A DNA stretch of 64,000 bases, from NCBI GenBank assembly GCA_028689545.1, contig JAQVCX010000002.1:38157-102156 (forward strand), in the 5' to 3' direction. Position numbers and translations under genes: made by a program. Under the pieces are notes generated by a model. That model searched no databases. It saw only the letters and a list, made by a program, of their open reading frames with translations, and was not told the origin of the DNA. Position 1 is the first letter of the stretch; each line of letters opens with the position of its first letter. This document shows, one piece after another, positions 1-11,003 of the stretch. This DNA is from Parabacteroides sp. Lineage in GTDB: Bacteria; Bacteroidota; Bacteroidia; Bacteroidales; Tannerellaceae.

Positions 1-3000
1 GATATTCTGGATAGCCTTCCAAGAGAAAATCAATTGCTAGAGGATACGGATCCGAATAAGTTCATCGCTAAGATCGGCGCTGAGGCTGTTTATGATCTGT
101 TGGCTCGTTTGGACTTGGATTCTCTTTCTTATGAATTGCGTCACCGTGCGAGCACGGACACCTCTCAACAGAGAAAGAACGAGGCCTTGAAACGCCTTCA
201 GGTAGTTGAGTCTTTCCGTGCGTCCAGAGGTCGTAACAAACCGGAATGGATGATCATGAAGGTGATCCCGGTGATCCCTCCCGAACTGCGCCCGTTGGTT
301 CCGTTGGATGGTGGTCGTTTCGCTACTTCAGACTTGAATGATTTGTATCGTCGTGTTATTATCCGTAATAACCGTTTGAAACGATTGATCGATATTAAGG
401 CCCCGGAAGTGATCTTACGTAATGAGAAACGTATGCTTCAGGAGTCCGTGGATTCTTTGTTTGACAACTCTCGTAAATCGAGCGCTGTTAAGACAGATGC
501 CAATCGTCCGTTGAAGTCCTTGTCCGACAGTTTGAAGGGTAAACAAGGTCGTTTCCGTCAGAACTTGTTGGGTAAGCGTGTTGACTACTCCGCTCGTTCG
601 GTTATTGTCGTAGGTCCGGAATTAAAGATGCACGAGTGCGGTTTGCCGAAGAATATGGCTGCCGAGCTTTATAAGCCTTTCGTTATCCGTAAATTGATCG
701 AACGCGGTATCGTGAAGACGGTGAAATCCGCTAAGAAGATCGTTGACCGTAAGGAACCGGTTGTTTGGGATATTTTGGAGTACGTAATGAAAGGTCACCC
801 GGTATTGTTGAACCGTGCCCCGACATTGCACCGTTTGGGTATCCAAGCGTTCCAGCCGAAATTGATCGAGGGTAAGGCAATCCAGTTGCACCCGTTGGCA
901 TGTACGGCATTCAACGCCGACTTCGATGGTGACCAGATGGCTGTTCACTTGCCGTTGGGCAATGAGGCTGTTTTGGAAGCTCAAATGTTGATGTTGGCTT
1001 CTCACAATATCTTGAATCCCGCGAATGGCGCTCCTATCACCGTACCTTCTCAGGATATGGTACTTGGTTTGTATTACATTACCAAGTTACGTAAGGGCTC
1101 ACTAGGTGAAGGCTTGACTTTCTATGGTGTTGAAGAGGCTACGATCGCTTACAATGAGAAACGTTTGGACATCCATGCTCCGATCCATGTTTACGTGGAG
1201 GATTTGGATGAGAACGGTAACTTGGTGAAGACGATGCTCGAGACTTCCGTAGGTCGTTTGATGGTAAATGAGTTCGTTCCGAAAGAGATTGGTTATGTAA
1301 ACGAGGTGTTGGGTAAGAAGTCTCTTCGCGACATCATCGGTCGGGTAATCAAGGCTTGTGGTGTGGCTCGTACCGCTCAGTTCTTGGACGATATCAAGAA
1401 CTTGGGTTACTATATGGCATTCAAGGGTGGTTTGTCCTTCAACTTAGCGGATGTTCTGATCCCGGCTGAAAAGGATGAGTTGGTTCAGAAGGGATACGAT
1501 GAGGTTGAGCAGATCATGGCTAACTATAATATGGGTTTCATTACCAACAACGAGCGTTATAACCAGATCATCGATACTTGGACACACGTTAATAGTAACT
1601 TGTCTAATATCTTGATTAAGCAATTGACGGAGGACAACGATGGATTCAACTCAATCTACATGATGATGGATTCCGGTGCCCGTGGTTCTAAGGAGCAGAT
1701 TCGTCAGTTGTCCGGTATGCGTGGTTTGATGGCGAAACCGCAGAAGAGTGGTGCTGAAGGTGGTCAGATTATCGAGAACCCGATCCTTTCTAACTTTAAG
1801 GAAGGTTTGTCCGTGTTGGAGTACTTTATCTCTACTCACGGTGCTCGTAAAGGTTTGGCCGATACCGCTTTGAAGACTGCCAACGCGGGTTACTTGACTC
1901 GTCGTTTGGTTGACGTCTCTCACGACGTGATCGTAAACGAGGAAGACTGTGGTACATTGCGTGGTTTGGTTTGTACGGAATTGAAGAATAACGAGGAGGT
2001 GATCGCTTCCTTGTATGAGAGAATCTTAGGTCGTGTATCTGTTCACGATGTGATCCACCCGATTACAGGCGACGTGATCGTTCGTTCCGGCGAGGAAATA
2101 CGTGAGGATGCGGCTAAGGCAATCCAAGATTCTCCGATCGAGAGTGTGGAGATTCGTTCCGTATTGACTTGTGAGTCTAAGAAGGGTGTCTGCGCTAAGT
2201 GCTATGGACGTAACTTGGCTACGAACCGTATGGTTCAGAAGGGTGAGGTTGTCGGTGTAATCGCCGCGCAGTCTATCGGTGAGCCGGGTACACAGTTGAC
2301 GTTGCGTACATTCCACGTTGGTGGTATTGCGTCCAACATCGCTACAGAGAATAATATCACATCTAAATATGATGGTATTTTAGAGATCGACGAGCTTCGA
2401 GCTGTTGAGGCTGCGGAGGACGGGAACGGAAAGAAACATTTAGTAGTAGTAAGCCGTTTGGCTGAAATGCGTATTGTTGATCCGAACACGAAGATCGTGT
2501 TGTTGACTCATAATATACCTTACGGATCTAAGTTGTTCTTCAACAGCGGAGATTCGATTAAGAAGGGTGATGTAATCATCGAGTGGGACCCGTTCAATGC
2601 CGTAATCGTATCAGAGGTTTCCGGTAAGATCGAGTTCGAGAGCTTGGTGGAGAACGTAACTTACAAGGTTGAGAGCGATGAGACTACCGGTTTGAAGGAG
2701 AAGATCATCATCGAGTCTAAGGATAAGACGAAAGCTCCGGCTGCTCATATCGTAGACGAGAATGGTAATTACTTGAAGAACTACTCTTTGCCGTTGGGCG
2801 CTCACGTGGTGAAAGACAATGGCGATATGATGAAAGCCGGTGAGGTTTTGGTTAAGATCCCTCGTGCCGTAGGTAAGGCTGGTGATATCACGGGTGGTCT
2901 TCCTCGTGTAACCGAGTTGTTCGAGGCTCGTAACCCGTCTAACCCTGCTGTCGTATCTGAGATTGACGGAGAGGTTGGATTCGGTAAGATCAAACGTGGT

Positions 3001-3807
3001 AATCGTGAGATCACCGTAACGTCTAAGTTGGGTGAGGTTAAGAAATACATGGTTCCTCTGTCTAAACAATTATTGGTTCAGGAGAACGACTATATCCGTG
3101 CGGGTATGCCACTATCAGATGGCGCTACCACTCCTTCGGATATCTTGGCGATCAAAGGTCCGACGGCTGTACAGGAATATATCGTGAATGAGGTTCAGGA
3201 TGTGTACCGTCTACAGGGTGTGAAGATCAACGATAAGCACTTCGAGGTTATCGTTCGTCAGATGATGCGTAAGGTAGAGGTGGTTGATCCGGGAGATACT
3301 CGCTTCTTGGAGCAGCAGATTGTTGATAAGTTGGAGGTAATGGACGAGAACGATCGTATCTGGGGCAAGAAAGTTGTTATGGATCAGGGAGATTCTCAGA
3401 CATTGCAGGCCGGACAGATCGTGACCGCTCGTAAGTTGAGAGACGAGAATAGTATGTTGAAACGTCGTGACCTTAAGTTGGTCGAGGTACGTGACGCTAT
3501 TCCGGCTACAGCGAACCAGATCCTTCAAGGTATCACGCGTGCCGCTTTGCAGACCAATAGCTTTATGTCCGCCGCATCTTTCCAAGAGACGACGAAAGTA
3601 TTGAACGAGGCTGCTATCAACGGAAAGGTAGACCGTTTGGAAGGTTTGAAAGAGAACGTTATCTGTGGTCACTTGATTCCGGCCGGTACCGGTCAGCGTG
3701 AGTTCGATAAACTGATTGTAGGTGCTAAGGATGAGTTCGACCGCATCTTCGCGAATCGCAAGAATGTAGTTGATTTCAATGGCATGGACAAAGAAGACGA
3801 AGAATAG
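1..3807 (+). CDS. rpoC: DNA-directed RNA polymerase subunit beta' (5' end truncated by window)
   Basis: Contains [15 protein letters not shown] catalytic motif, and [16 protein letters not shown]; frame is open to base 1 ([11 protein letters not shown]...). Confidence 0.99.
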   Translation, partial: DILDSLPRENQLLEDTDPNKFIAKIGAEAVYDLLARLDLDSLSYELRHRASTDTSQQRKNEALKRLQVVESFRASRGRNKPEWMIMKVIPVIPPELRPLVPLDGGRFATSDLNDLYRRVIIRNNRLKRLIDIKAPEVILRNEKRMLQESVDSLFDNSRKSSAVKTDANRPLKSLSDSLKGKQGRFRQNLLGKRVDYSARSVIVVGPELKMHECGLPKNMAAELYKPFVIRKLIERGIVKTVKSAKKIVDRKEPVVWDILEYVMKGHPVLLNRAPTLHRLGIQAFQPKLIEGKAIQLHPLACTAFNADFDGDQMAVHLPLGNEAVLEAQMLMLASHNILNPANGAPITVPSQDMVLGLYYITKLRKGSLGEGLTFYGVEEATIAYNEKRLDIHAPIHVYVEDLDENGNLVKTMLETSVGRLMVNEFVPKEIGYVNEVLGKKSLRDIIGRVIKACGVARTAQFLDDIKNLGYYMAFKGGLSFNLADVLIPAEKDELVQKGYDEVEQIMANYNMGFITNNERYNQIIDTWTHVNSNLSNILIKQLTEDNDGFNSIYMMMDSGARGSKEQIRQLSGMRGLMAKPQKSGAEGGQIIENPILSNFKEGLSVLEYFISTHGARKGLADTALKTANAGYLTRRLVDVSHDVIVNEEDCGTLRGLVCTELKNNEEVIASLYERILGRVSVHDVIHPITGDVIVRSGEEIREDAAKAIQDSPIESVEIRSVLTCESKKGVCAKCYGRNLATNRMVQKGEVVGVIAAQSIGEPGTQLTLRTFHVGGIASNIATENNITSKYDGILEIDELRAVEAAEDGNGKKHLVVVSRLAEMRIVDPNTKIVLLTHNIPYGSKLFFNSGDSIKKGDVIIEWDPFNAVIVSEVSGKIEFESLVENVTYKVESDETTGLKEKIIIESKDKTKAPAAHIVDENGNYLKNYSLPLGAHVVKDNGDMMKAGEVLVKIPRAVGKAGDITGGLPRVTELFEARNPSNPAVVSEIDGEVGFGKIKRGNREITVTSKLGEVKKYMVPLSKQLLVQENDYIRAGMPLSDGATTPSDILAIKGPTAVQEYIVNEVQDVYRLQGVKINDKHFEVIVRQMMRKVEVVDPGDTRFLEQQIVDKLEVMDENDRIWGKKVVMDQGDSQTLQAGQIVTARKLRDENSMLKRRDLKLVEVRDAIPATANQILQGITRAALQTNSFMSAASFQETTKVLNEAAINGKVDRLEGLKENVICGHLIPAGTGQREFDKLIVGAKDEFDRIFANRKNVVDFNGMDKEDEE

Positions 3808-3832
3808 GAACGTTAAATAAACCATAAAGAGA

Positions 3833-3862
3833 GGCTGGCAGAGTAATCTGCCGGCCTTTTTT
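3833..3862 (+). terminator. Rho-independent terminator of rpoC
   Basis: GGCTGGCAGA-gtaa-TCTGCCGGCC hairpin followed by TTTTTT, 25 nt after rpoC stop. Confidence 0.9.
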
Positions 3863-3964
3863 GTTCTTCCTTATTTGTTTAATAAAGGGATAAGCTTTAT
3901 TTTTGTGAGATATCGAAGACCTTGGATAAATACGGAGGCATATAAATATATAATAATCAATATC

Positions 3965-4828
3965 ATGAAGAGAGTTTTACTTTGTTTAATGGTGGCTTTA
4001 TTTGCCACTGGTGGCTTATTCGCTAAAAACAACGATGGGAAAATGAATGTAATGTCTTATAACATCCGTTACGATAATCCGGGTGATAAGGATAATCAAT
4101 GGAAATTCAGGAGAGATTACGCCGCTGATTTGGTGAAGTTCCACGAGGCGGATGTGTTTGGCGCGCAAGAGGTCTTGAATAATCAACTGAATGATTTGCT
4201 GGATCGTTTGCCTGAATATGCTTATGTGGGTGTTGGTCGTGAGGATGGTAAGACGAAAGGGGAGTACGCTCCGATATTCTATCGTAAGGATCGTTTCTCC
4301 GTTGAGAAAACCGGTAATTTCTGGTTGGCCGAGGATATGAATGCCGTAGGAAAGAAAGGTTGGGATGCCGCATGCGAGCGTGTAGCTACTTGGGCGATCT
4401 TGAAAGATAAGAATACGGGAAAGAAATTCTTCTTCCTGAATACGCACTTGGATCATATGGGAAAGGTGGCTCGTCATGAAGGAGCTTCTTTGGTATTGGA
4501 GCAAGCGAAGGTATTATCCGGTAATTTACCTGTAATCGTGACGGGTGATTTCAACGCCGCGCCTTCTGATGAGCCGATACAAGTATTGACGAATCCGAGT
4601 GATCCTCGTCATTTGACTCATTCCCGTACGATCGCGGGGGTTACTTACGGTCCGGAATGGACATTCCATGATTTCGGAAGAATCCCTTACGACAAGCGTG
4701 AATGGATCGATTATATCTTCGTGAAAGGAACTATCAAGGTATTGCGTCATGGCATATTGACTGAAACGTTGAATAACGTGTTCCCTTCAGATCATTGCCC
4801 GATAATCAGTACGCTGGTGCTCGAATAA
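3965..4828 (+). CDS. Secreted endonuclease/exonuclease/phosphatase family protein
   Basis: Signal peptide MKRVLLCLMVALFATGGLFA; MSYNIRYDNPGD, GAQEV, TGDFNAAPSD, SDHCPI motifs; ATG 3965 preferred over TTG 3875. Confidence 0.9.
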   Translation: MKRVLLCLMVALFATGGLFAKNNDGKMNVMSYNIRYDNPGDKDNQWKFRRDYAADLVKFHEADVFGAQEVLNNQLNDLLDRLPEYAYVGVGREDGKTKGEYAPIFYRKDRFSVEKTGNFWLAEDMNAVGKKGWDAACERVATWAILKDKNTGKKFFFLNTHLDHMGKVARHEGASLVLEQAKVLSGNLPVIVTGDFNAAPSDEPIQVLTNPSDPRHLTHSRTIAGVTYGPEWTFHDFGRIPYDKREWIDYIFVKGTIKVLRHGILTETLNNVFPSDHCPIISTLVLE

Positions 4829-4843
4829 AAAAGCTTTGCGGGT

Positions 4844-5728
4844 ATGGGGAAAGTAGACGTATTGAAGGAAACGACCCCGCTTTCATCAGAAGATTGCTTC
4901 TTGGTCATGCAGCGTCCGAAATCGGGGTTTAATTTTCCGTTACATGTACACATGGAGTTTGAGTTGAACTATCTGGAGAATGCCGCTGGCGCTATCCGGA
5001 TAGTTGGCGATTCGATCGAGGAGATCGAGGATCTGGACTTGGTGTTGATCGCGGGAGGGACGAAGCATGCTTACTCAAACCATAAGTGTCTGTGTAATGG
5101 GATCTTTGAGATAACGATACAATTTCATGAATCGTTATTTGACAGCTTGATCAATAGACGACATTTCAAGACCATGAAGGATATGTTCGATAACGCTTCC
5201 AGCGGTCTTGTCTTTAGTCGGGAAATGATACTTGGCATTCAAGATAAATTGAAAATGTTGTCGAACGATAACCAGTCGGATTCTTTTAAGAACCTGTTGC
5301 GTTTGATCGAGATTCTTAAGATCCTGTCTTTGGATAAGGCCGCCCGGCGTTTGAATGCCGTGAATACGGTAAAGAATTATAATAATAACGATACCGATCG
5401 CTTAGATAGTATCATGTTATATCTGCACGAGAATTATCAAAAACGTATCACCTTGTCGGAAGTCGCCAAGTTAACAAATATGAGTGATGCCTCATTGATG
5501 CGTTTCTTGAAGAAGTGGACCGGGAAGACATTTATCGATAACCTGAACGAGATCCGGGTAGCCGAGGCGGTATGCCGCTTGGCCGATACAAGTGACAGTA
5601 TTTCTGAAATATGTTATCGATGCGGGTTTAATAATCTATCGAATTTCAACCGGGTATTCAAACGGCGTAGAGGGAGTACCCCTACAGAGTACAGGGAGAA
5701 ATATTCCCGTTCGAGGTTTATAATTTAA
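4844..5728 (+). CDS. AraC family transcriptional regulator (cupin + C-terminal HTH)
   Basis: C-terminal ITLSEVAKLTNMSDASLMRFLKKWTGKTF...ISEICYRCGFNNLSNFNRVFKRRRGSTPTEYR. Confidence 0.92.
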   Translation: MGKVDVLKETTPLSSEDCFLVMQRPKSGFNFPLHVHMEFELNYLENAAGAIRIVGDSIEEIEDLDLVLIAGGTKHAYSNHKCLCNGIFEITIQFHESLFDSLINRRHFKTMKDMFDNASSGLVFSREMILGIQDKLKMLSNDNQSDSFKNLLRLIEILKILSLDKAARRLNAVNTVKNYNNNDTDRLDSIMLYLHENYQKRITLSEVAKLTNMSDASLMRFLKKWTGKTFIDNLNEIRVAEAVCRLADTSDSISEICYRCGFNNLSNFNRVFKRRRGSTPTEYREKYSRSRFII

Positions 5729-5749
5729 AACAGGATTTAAAACCTGTTT
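5728..5749 (+). terminator. Possible terminator hairpin after AraC gene
   Basis: AAACAGG...CCTGTTT 7-bp inverted repeat overlapping the stop region. Confidence 0.4.
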
Positions 5750-5804
5750 ACATTGATTTGTGTCAAGTGTTGATGATATAGTATTGCTTATTGCACATAT
5801 AGTA

Positions 5805-5836
5805 TTTGGTGGTCTTTAGTAAAGCCGTTACTTTTG
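5805..5836 (+). promoter_or_regulatory. Bacteroidetes-type promoter (TTTG-20-TACTTTTG)
   Basis: TTTG at 5805-5808, 20-nt spacer, TACTTTTG (TAnnTTTG) at 5829-5836. Confidence 0.6.
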
Positions 5837-5842
5837 TGAAGT

Positions 5843-5995
5843 TCAAGTGAAAGAGATTAGCACTTAAACACAACGGCCTTAACTAAAACGCCAAAACCTA
5901 TATATCAAACACAAAAGGTATTTTTACATTGGTCTAAAGAATTGAGAATTAAAAACACAACTAGAAAACGACTGCCTGAGAAGGTGGTCGTTTTT
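5843..5995 (+). ncRNA. Candidate small RNA (or long leader) upstream of DUF3467 gene
   Basis: Promoter at 5805-5836 followed ~130 nt later by ACGACTGCCT-GAGA-AGGTGGTCGT-TTTTT intrinsic terminator, no convincing ORF between. Confidence 0.45.
5965..5995 (+). terminator. Intrinsic terminator with GNRA-like loop
   Basis: 10-bp stem (two G-U pairs), loop GAGA, followed by TTTTT; upstream of ATG 6089. Confidence 0.7.
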
Positions 5996-6088
5996 GCATT
6001 TATCGTATCCAATCCCTTTGTAACCCGGAATAAATATGTATATTTGTCTTCGCAATTTTTAATCACCATAAATTTAAAAAAAGAAAGT

Positions 6089-6403
6089 ATGGAAAACAAC
6101 AAGCCGGCCAATAACGAGATTCAGATCGAGTTATCTGAAGAGATGGCACAAGGAACTTACGCCAATTTGGCTATTATATCTCATTCAAGCTCTGAATTTA
6201 TCCTGGATTTCATCCGGGTGGTTCCGGGAGCTCCTAAGGCACAAGTAAAAAGCCGTGTAATCTTGACTCCGGATAACGCACAACGTTTGTTATTCGCTCT
6301 GCAAGACAACATCAAGAAATTCGGGGAGCAACTTCAAGCAGGAAATAAGGATAATAAAACAGCTAATTTTGAGGACTTCGCAGGTCCGACAGGAGAGGCT
6401 TAA
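6089..6403 (+). CDS. DUF3467 domain-containing protein
   Basis: MENNKPANNEIQIELSEEMAQGTYANLAIISHSSSEFILDFIRVVPGAPKAQVKSRVILTPDNAQRLL typical of the family; ATG 6089 rather than 5942. Confidence 0.9.
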   Translation: MENNKPANNEIQIELSEEMAQGTYANLAIISHSSSEFILDFIRVVPGAPKAQVKSRVILTPDNAQRLLFALQDNIKKFGEQLQAGNKDNKTANFEDFAGPTGEA

Positions 6404-6528
6404 TAGATTTGTTTTCAGCCATAGGAAGAGTACTTTTCTACAGGAGTAGGGGAGTGCTCTTTTTTTGTTGGGATGGATAGGTAGTAGCTTGTTTGTCCGT
6501 GTTATTTCGTGTCTGTCGGTATATATAC

Positions 6529-6616
6529 AGATCGTTTCACAGGGGTGAAGAGATCGTTTCACGGAGGTGAAGAGATCGTATCACCTAGGTGAAAAGATCG
6601 TTTCACCTCCGTGAAA
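6529..6616. repeat. 4 x 22-nt tandem array of near-palindromic units
   Basis: Units at 6529, 6551, 6573, 6595: AGATCGTTTCAC-nnnn-GTGAA(A/G); exact 22-nt period; between convergent genes. Confidence 0.93.
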
Positions 6617-6680
6617 CGATTAGATTGTCCGGTGCTTGTCAATAATATCCCCTATGATGGATACGAAAAAGCTTGATGCC

Positions 6681-6761
6681 TATTCTTAGATACTAACAAT
6701 GGGCATTCTAAGGTGTTAAGAACGCTTGTTCTAAACACCTTGGAATGCCCATCGTAAAGAA
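6681..6761. repeat. ~23-nt palindromic units forming a long hairpin (bidirectional terminator-like)
   Basis: ATGGGCATTC(T)AAGGTGTT(A)AGAAC...GTTCTAAACACCTTGGAATGCCCAT 6699-6752; TTCT(T/A)A motifs spaced 23 nt. Confidence 0.8.
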
Positions 6762-6776
6762 TGCGCTATCTCGATC

Positions 6777-7736
6777 CTAAAGATCCAGTCCCATCAATAT
6801 TTTCTTCAATACGGTTTGCGCGGAGATCTCGCGGTTCGCGGCCTCGGGGATTACGATGCTTTGCGGGCTCTCTATCACGTCATCGGTAACGATCATGTTG
6901 CGGCGAACGGGCAAGCAATGCATGAAATAAGCATTATTCGTAAGCGCCATTTTCTCTGTGTCCACGGTCCAGCTGCGATCCGTGCTGATCACTTGTCCGT
7001 AATTCGGATCTTTATAAGCGGACCAGTTCTTGGCGTAAATGAAATCAGCCCCTTCAAAAGCCTTCTTCTGATCGTACTCCACTTTAGCGTTGCCTACGAA
7101 TTTAGGATCAAGCTCATACCCTTCCGGATGGGTGATGACGAACTCATAATCCGCTGCGTTCATCCATTCGGCAAAGCTATTAGGAACGGCTTGCGGCAAT
7201 GATTTCGGATGAGGAGCCCAAGTCATGACTACCTTCGGACGAGCTGTTTTCTTATACTCCTCGATCGTGATCAAGTCGGCGAAACTTTGCAACGGATGGC
7301 GTGTCGCCGCTTCCATGCTAAATACCGGTCGGCCGGAATATTTGATGAACTGACTCAATATCTTCTCGTTATAATCATCTTCCTTATTCTCGAAGCGAGC
7401 GAAAGAACGGACACCGATCACATCGCAATAACAGCCCATTACAGGGACAGCTTCCAGCAAATGCTCCGGCTTATCACCGTCCATGATAACACCTCGCTCT
7501 GTTTCCAGCTTCCATGCACCTTGGTTAACGTCAAGAACGATAGTGTTCATACCTAAGTTCATGGCTGCCTTTTGGGTGCTTAAACGGGTACGCAGGCTAG
7601 AGTTGAAAAATATCATCAACAACGTCTTGTTTTTTCCCAGTTCACTAAACTGGAAACGATCTTTCTTGATCTCGAAAGCTTCATTAAGCGCTTGTTTCAA
7701 GTCACCTAAATCCTGTACGCAAGTGAAATGTCTCAT
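6777..7736 (-). CDS. argF': N-succinyl/N-acetylornithine carbamoyltransferase (argF')
   Basis: FFNSSLRTRLSTQKAAMNLGMN, MEAATRHPLQSFADL, HCLPVRRN motifs of the Bacteroides-type transcarbamylase. Confidence 0.93.
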   Translation of the reverse strand: MRHFTCVQDLGDLKQALNEAFEIKKDRFQFSELGKNKTLLMIFFNSSLRTRLSTQKAAMNLGMNTIVLDVNQGAWKLETERGVIMDGDKPEHLLEAVPVMGCYCDVIGVRSFARFENKEDDYNEKILSQFIKYSGRPVFSMEAATRHPLQSFADLITIEEYKKTARPKVVMTWAPHPKSLPQAVPNSFAEWMNAADYEFVITHPEGYELDPKFVGNAKVEYDQKKAFEGADFIYAKNWSAYKDPNYGQVISTDRSWTVDTEKMALTNNAYFMHCLPVRRNMIVTDDVIESPQSIVIPEAANREISAQTVLKKILMGLDL

Positions 7737-7794
7737 ATCTGTTACAATAATATTTTGTTAAAGGCAAAGATAATGACTACTTGTCAATTATCCT

Positions 7795-9291
7795 TTAGAA
7801 AGGCCCAGGAATTGTTTGAGAGATCGTATCCGGCGGTGTTATGGGCAATTTGAAGCTGAAGGTAGAACCTTTCCCTTCCTCCGAGTTCACCCAGATGGTA
7901 CCTCCCATGGCGGTGACCAGTCCTTTACAGATCGAAAGCCCTAACCCGGTGCCCGGTTGAAATTCGTTCAATTGCACGAATCGCTCGAAGATATGCCCCA
8001 GTTTATCTTTCGGGATGCCGCTGCCTGTATCAGACACGTAAAATTGCACGCTGACGGGATACAGCGATTGGTATCCGAAATGAATCTCCCCTTTCTCCGT
8101 ATATCGGAGGGCGTTAGAGAGTAGTTTTCGCAAGATCAGCATAAGTTTATGCTTATCCGTGTGAAGGGACATGTCCGGGGAAGCATCCAAGATTAACCGG
8201 ACGTTCTTGGATATTCGTGGAGAGATGCACTCGTATACATCGTGCATGATTGCGAACGGATTCGTGTCCTCGTAGGACCAATTGATCGTGTTGGACTCTA
8301 TCCTGGACATCTCAAGCGTGTCATTGATCAATTCGAGCAAAGCCGTGTTATTCTCCTTAATCAAGGAAATATACTGCTCGCGCATTTCCGGATCATCTTC
8401 CAGCCCTAACATATCGGAGAAGCCGACGATGGCGTTTAGCGGAGTCCGTATCTCGTGCGTCATATTTGCCAGAAACGTGGATTTCAACATGGAAAGATCC
8501 TTGGATTTCTGATGATCCGCGACAGCTAGCTCGTCATTTTCCTTTTCGATGATGCTACCTATAATGAGGTGTGGGGTGCCGTTTTTATCAAGGTCCATGC
8601 CTTTGCCCGATACTTCATACATCTTATAAGTCCCCTCTTGGTTCTTTAGGTGGAAGGTGACGTTGTGAGACGCTAGTTTCTCGTCCCGGATTTTATTGAA
8701 CAGATAGAAGAAGTCCAAACTGTCCTCGGGTTTGCGTACGGATGATAAGGCCCTGCATATGAATCTGTTTTTATCTAATAAAGTATTGGTCGTGCCGTAG
8801 AACTGAAAACAACGGTTGCAATATTTCCGGTCGCAAGTAGAGAAACGGTCGAAGCTGAATGAGTAAGCGGCTAATTTACCGTCTTCCAGCGCTTGCCGCA
8901 TCAATATCCGGCTCTCGCTCAATTGTCCCATCAATAGTTTGTTCTCCCTGTCAGTCTCTTTTTCTCCTTGTTGCGTAAGCCAAAGCGCATACCCGCTAAG
9001 TCCCTGTTCTTCGGTATAGACAGGTTCTACCTTGAACGTGACGGGTTCATCGCATACGATCGCGTCTCCTTTTTTTAGGGAAGACTTCAATGAATCGTTC
9101 AGTACAACATTATTAAAAAGGTGGTCTATAATAAAGTCATGCTTATCCGCCAAGGAGAAATGAGCGAACATCGCCTTGTTCAAGTCAATCAGACTTCCTT
9201 CCGCATCGTAGATAGCCCCTCCTAAAGGACAGGAATAGAATGTGTTTGAAAGTAAAGCCTTGGAAATATTTGGATCTATCACTGTTGACAT
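7795..9291 (-). CDS. PAS-containing sensor histidine kinase
   Basis: HisKA STFLANMTHEIRTPLNAIVGFSDML, HATPase DTGSGIPKDKLGHIFERF...GTGLGLSICKGLV. Confidence 0.93.
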   Translation of the reverse strand: MSTVIDPNISKALLSNTFYSCPLGGAIYDAEGSLIDLNKAMFAHFSLADKHDFIIDHLFNNVVLNDSLKSSLKKGDAIVCDEPVTFKVEPVYTEEQGLSGYALWLTQQGEKETDRENKLLMGQLSESRILMRQALEDGKLAAYSFSFDRFSTCDRKYCNRCFQFYGTTNTLLDKNRFICRALSSVRKPEDSLDFFYLFNKIRDEKLASHNVTFHLKNQEGTYKMYEVSGKGMDLDKNGTPHLIIGSIIEKENDELAVADHQKSKDLSMLKSTFLANMTHEIRTPLNAIVGFSDMLGLEDDPEMREQYISLIKENNTALLELINDTLEMSRIESNTINWSYEDTNPFAIMHDVYECISPRISKNVRLILDASPDMSLHTDKHKLMLILRKLLSNALRYTEKGEIHFGYQSLYPVSVQFYVSDTGSGIPKDKLGHIFERFVQLNEFQPGTGLGLSICKGLVTAMGGTIWVNSEEGKGSTFSFKLPITPPDTISQTIPGPF

Positions 9292-9332
9292 ATTTGTTTA
9301 GATTTAAATGTTGTTCGATACAAGCGAGTTAC

Positions 9333-10580
9333 CTATATTCTTATCTGTCCATCTCCCTCAATGATATATTTATAGGTTGTTATTTCGGGAAGCGCCATCG
9401 GCCCTCGGGCATGTAGCTTTTGGGTACTGATGCCTATCTCTGCCCCGAATCCGAATTGCGCGCCATCTGTAAAGGCGGTAGATACGTTCGCGTATACACA
9501 AGCGGCATCTACCAATTGCTGGAAGCGCCGGATGGTCTCCGGATCTTCGCTGATAATGCTTTCGCTATGTTTTGAGCCGTAGCGGGCGATATGTGCCAGG
9601 GCCGCGTCGAAAGAATATACGGTACGGATACTCATTTTGTAATCGAGGAACTCGGTACCGAAACTGTTCTCGTCAGCGTGCTGTAAAAGCGTCTCCGGAT
9701 AATGTCCCGCTAGAGCGGCATAAGCCGGTTCGTCCGCATAGATGGTTACATGGCTGTCCGGAAGCTTTCCGCAGATATGCGGAAGATCGGATAGACGTTC
9801 TTGGTGGATGATTAAGCAATCCAAGGCATTACATACACTCACCCTCCGTGTTTTCGCGTTGTTTACGATCTCACGTCCCTTGTCTTTGTCTCCATAGCTA
9901 TCGAAATAGGTATGACAGATACCCGCGCCTGTCTCGATCACCGGAACTTTCGCATGCTCCCGTACGAAGTGGATCAAGGAGCTACTTCCGCGAGGGATGA
10001 TCAAGTCTACCAGACCTACGGCATTCAGCAGTTCGGTTGTCGCTTCGCGGTCGGGTGGAAGCAGGGTACAGACGGCCGGGTCTATACCCTCCCGTTCCAA
10101 TACCCGATGAATGATATGGACTAAGGCGCGGTTGGAGCTATCCGCATCCGAACCTCCTTTCAGTACACAAGCGTTACCACTTTTGAAGCAAAGCGAGAAT
10201 ACATCGAACGTCACATTCGGACGTGCCTCATAGATAACGCCGATAACACCGAAAGGAACTGTCACCTTTCGTATCCGCATCCCGTTGGGACGGATCGTTT
10301 CGCTCAGCGTTTTGCCGAGCGGGGAGGGGAGAGTCGCTACGTTTCTCATATCCCCTGCGATACCTTCGAGGCGTTCGACCGTCAGTTTCAGGCGGTCGTA
10401 TTTCGGGTTGGCCGGGTCCATGCGGGCGAGGTCTTCGGCATTGGCCGTCAGGATCTGTTCGCTGTGCGCGACTAACTCTGCTGCCGCTTCCGTGAGGATG
10501 CGATTTGTCGTGTCATCACTCAGCGATAAGAGTGAACGGGATGCGCGAACGGTTTGTTCTAATAGTTTATTTATACTCAT
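9333..10580 (-). CDS. proA: Glutamate-5-semialdehyde dehydrogenase
   Basis: [49 protein letters not shown]. Confidence 0.97.
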   Translation of the reverse strand: MSINKLLEQTVRASRSLLSLSDDTTNRILTEAAAELVAHSEQILTANAEDLARMDPANPKYDRLKLTVERLEGIAGDMRNVATLPSPLGKTLSETIRPNGMRIRKVTVPFGVIGVIYEARPNVTFDVFSLCFKSGNACVLKGGSDADSSNRALVHIIHRVLEREGIDPAVCTLLPPDREATTELLNAVGLVDLIIPRGSSSLIHFVREHAKVPVIETGAGICHTYFDSYGDKDKGREIVNNAKTRRVSVCNALDCLIIHQERLSDLPHICGKLPDSHVTIYADEPAYAALAGHYPETLLQHADENSFGTEFLDYKMSIRTVYSFDAALAHIARYGSKHSESIISEDPETIRRFQQLVDAACVYANVSTAFTDGAQFGFGAEIGISTQKLHARGPMALPEITTYKYIIEGDGQIRI

Positions 10581-10986
10581 ACTCTTGAATGTGTTTAGAT
10601 TTGACGGTATCCTTTCCGAGTACCAGGAGAAGCCCGATAACGAAACTGATACCCCAGTTCATCAACTGACCGCCTGCCAGCGGATGCCCAAACAGCAGGA
10701 AGCCGTTTACGATTCCTCCTATCAAGAACAACAACAGGCTTATCCAGCAAAAGGCATAGTTGGCAACATACCTGCGGATAGTCAGACAGATAGCCGAGAT
10801 GACAAGTAGGCAACAAACGGCAATCAAGCTATATGCGGCTATCTTTAACCCCTCGGGAGATGCGGTTATGGGAAGTCCCAGATCCAGTTTATCCCCCTGT
10901 ATCAAGAGGGTAACACCTCCCATACCTCTAAGCAGTCCCACTACAATCATGAGGACGGATGCGAATGTCAACCAATACTTTTTCAT
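10567..10986 (-). CDS. Small 4-TM membrane protein of unknown function between proB and proA
   Basis: Four hydrophobic segments, overlaps proA start by 14 nt. Confidence 0.7.
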   Translation of the reverse strand: MKKYWLTFASVLMIVVGLLRGMGGVTLLIQGDKLDLGLPITASPEGLKIAAYSLIAVCCLLVISAICLTIRRYVANYAFCWISLLLFLIGGIVNGFLLFGHPLAGGQLMNWGISFVIGLLLVLGKDTVKSKHIQEYEYK

Positions 10987-11003
10987 ACTCTTCTCTGTTT
11001 AGT

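Noticed and set aside
622-3825. Several 70-200-aa ORFs antisense to rpoC
   Set aside because: Fully overlapped by highly conserved rpoC; low-complexity codon-shadow ORFs
5942-6088. N-terminal extension of DUF3467 ORF
   Set aside because: Covers a terminator hairpin; ATG 6089 fits the family start
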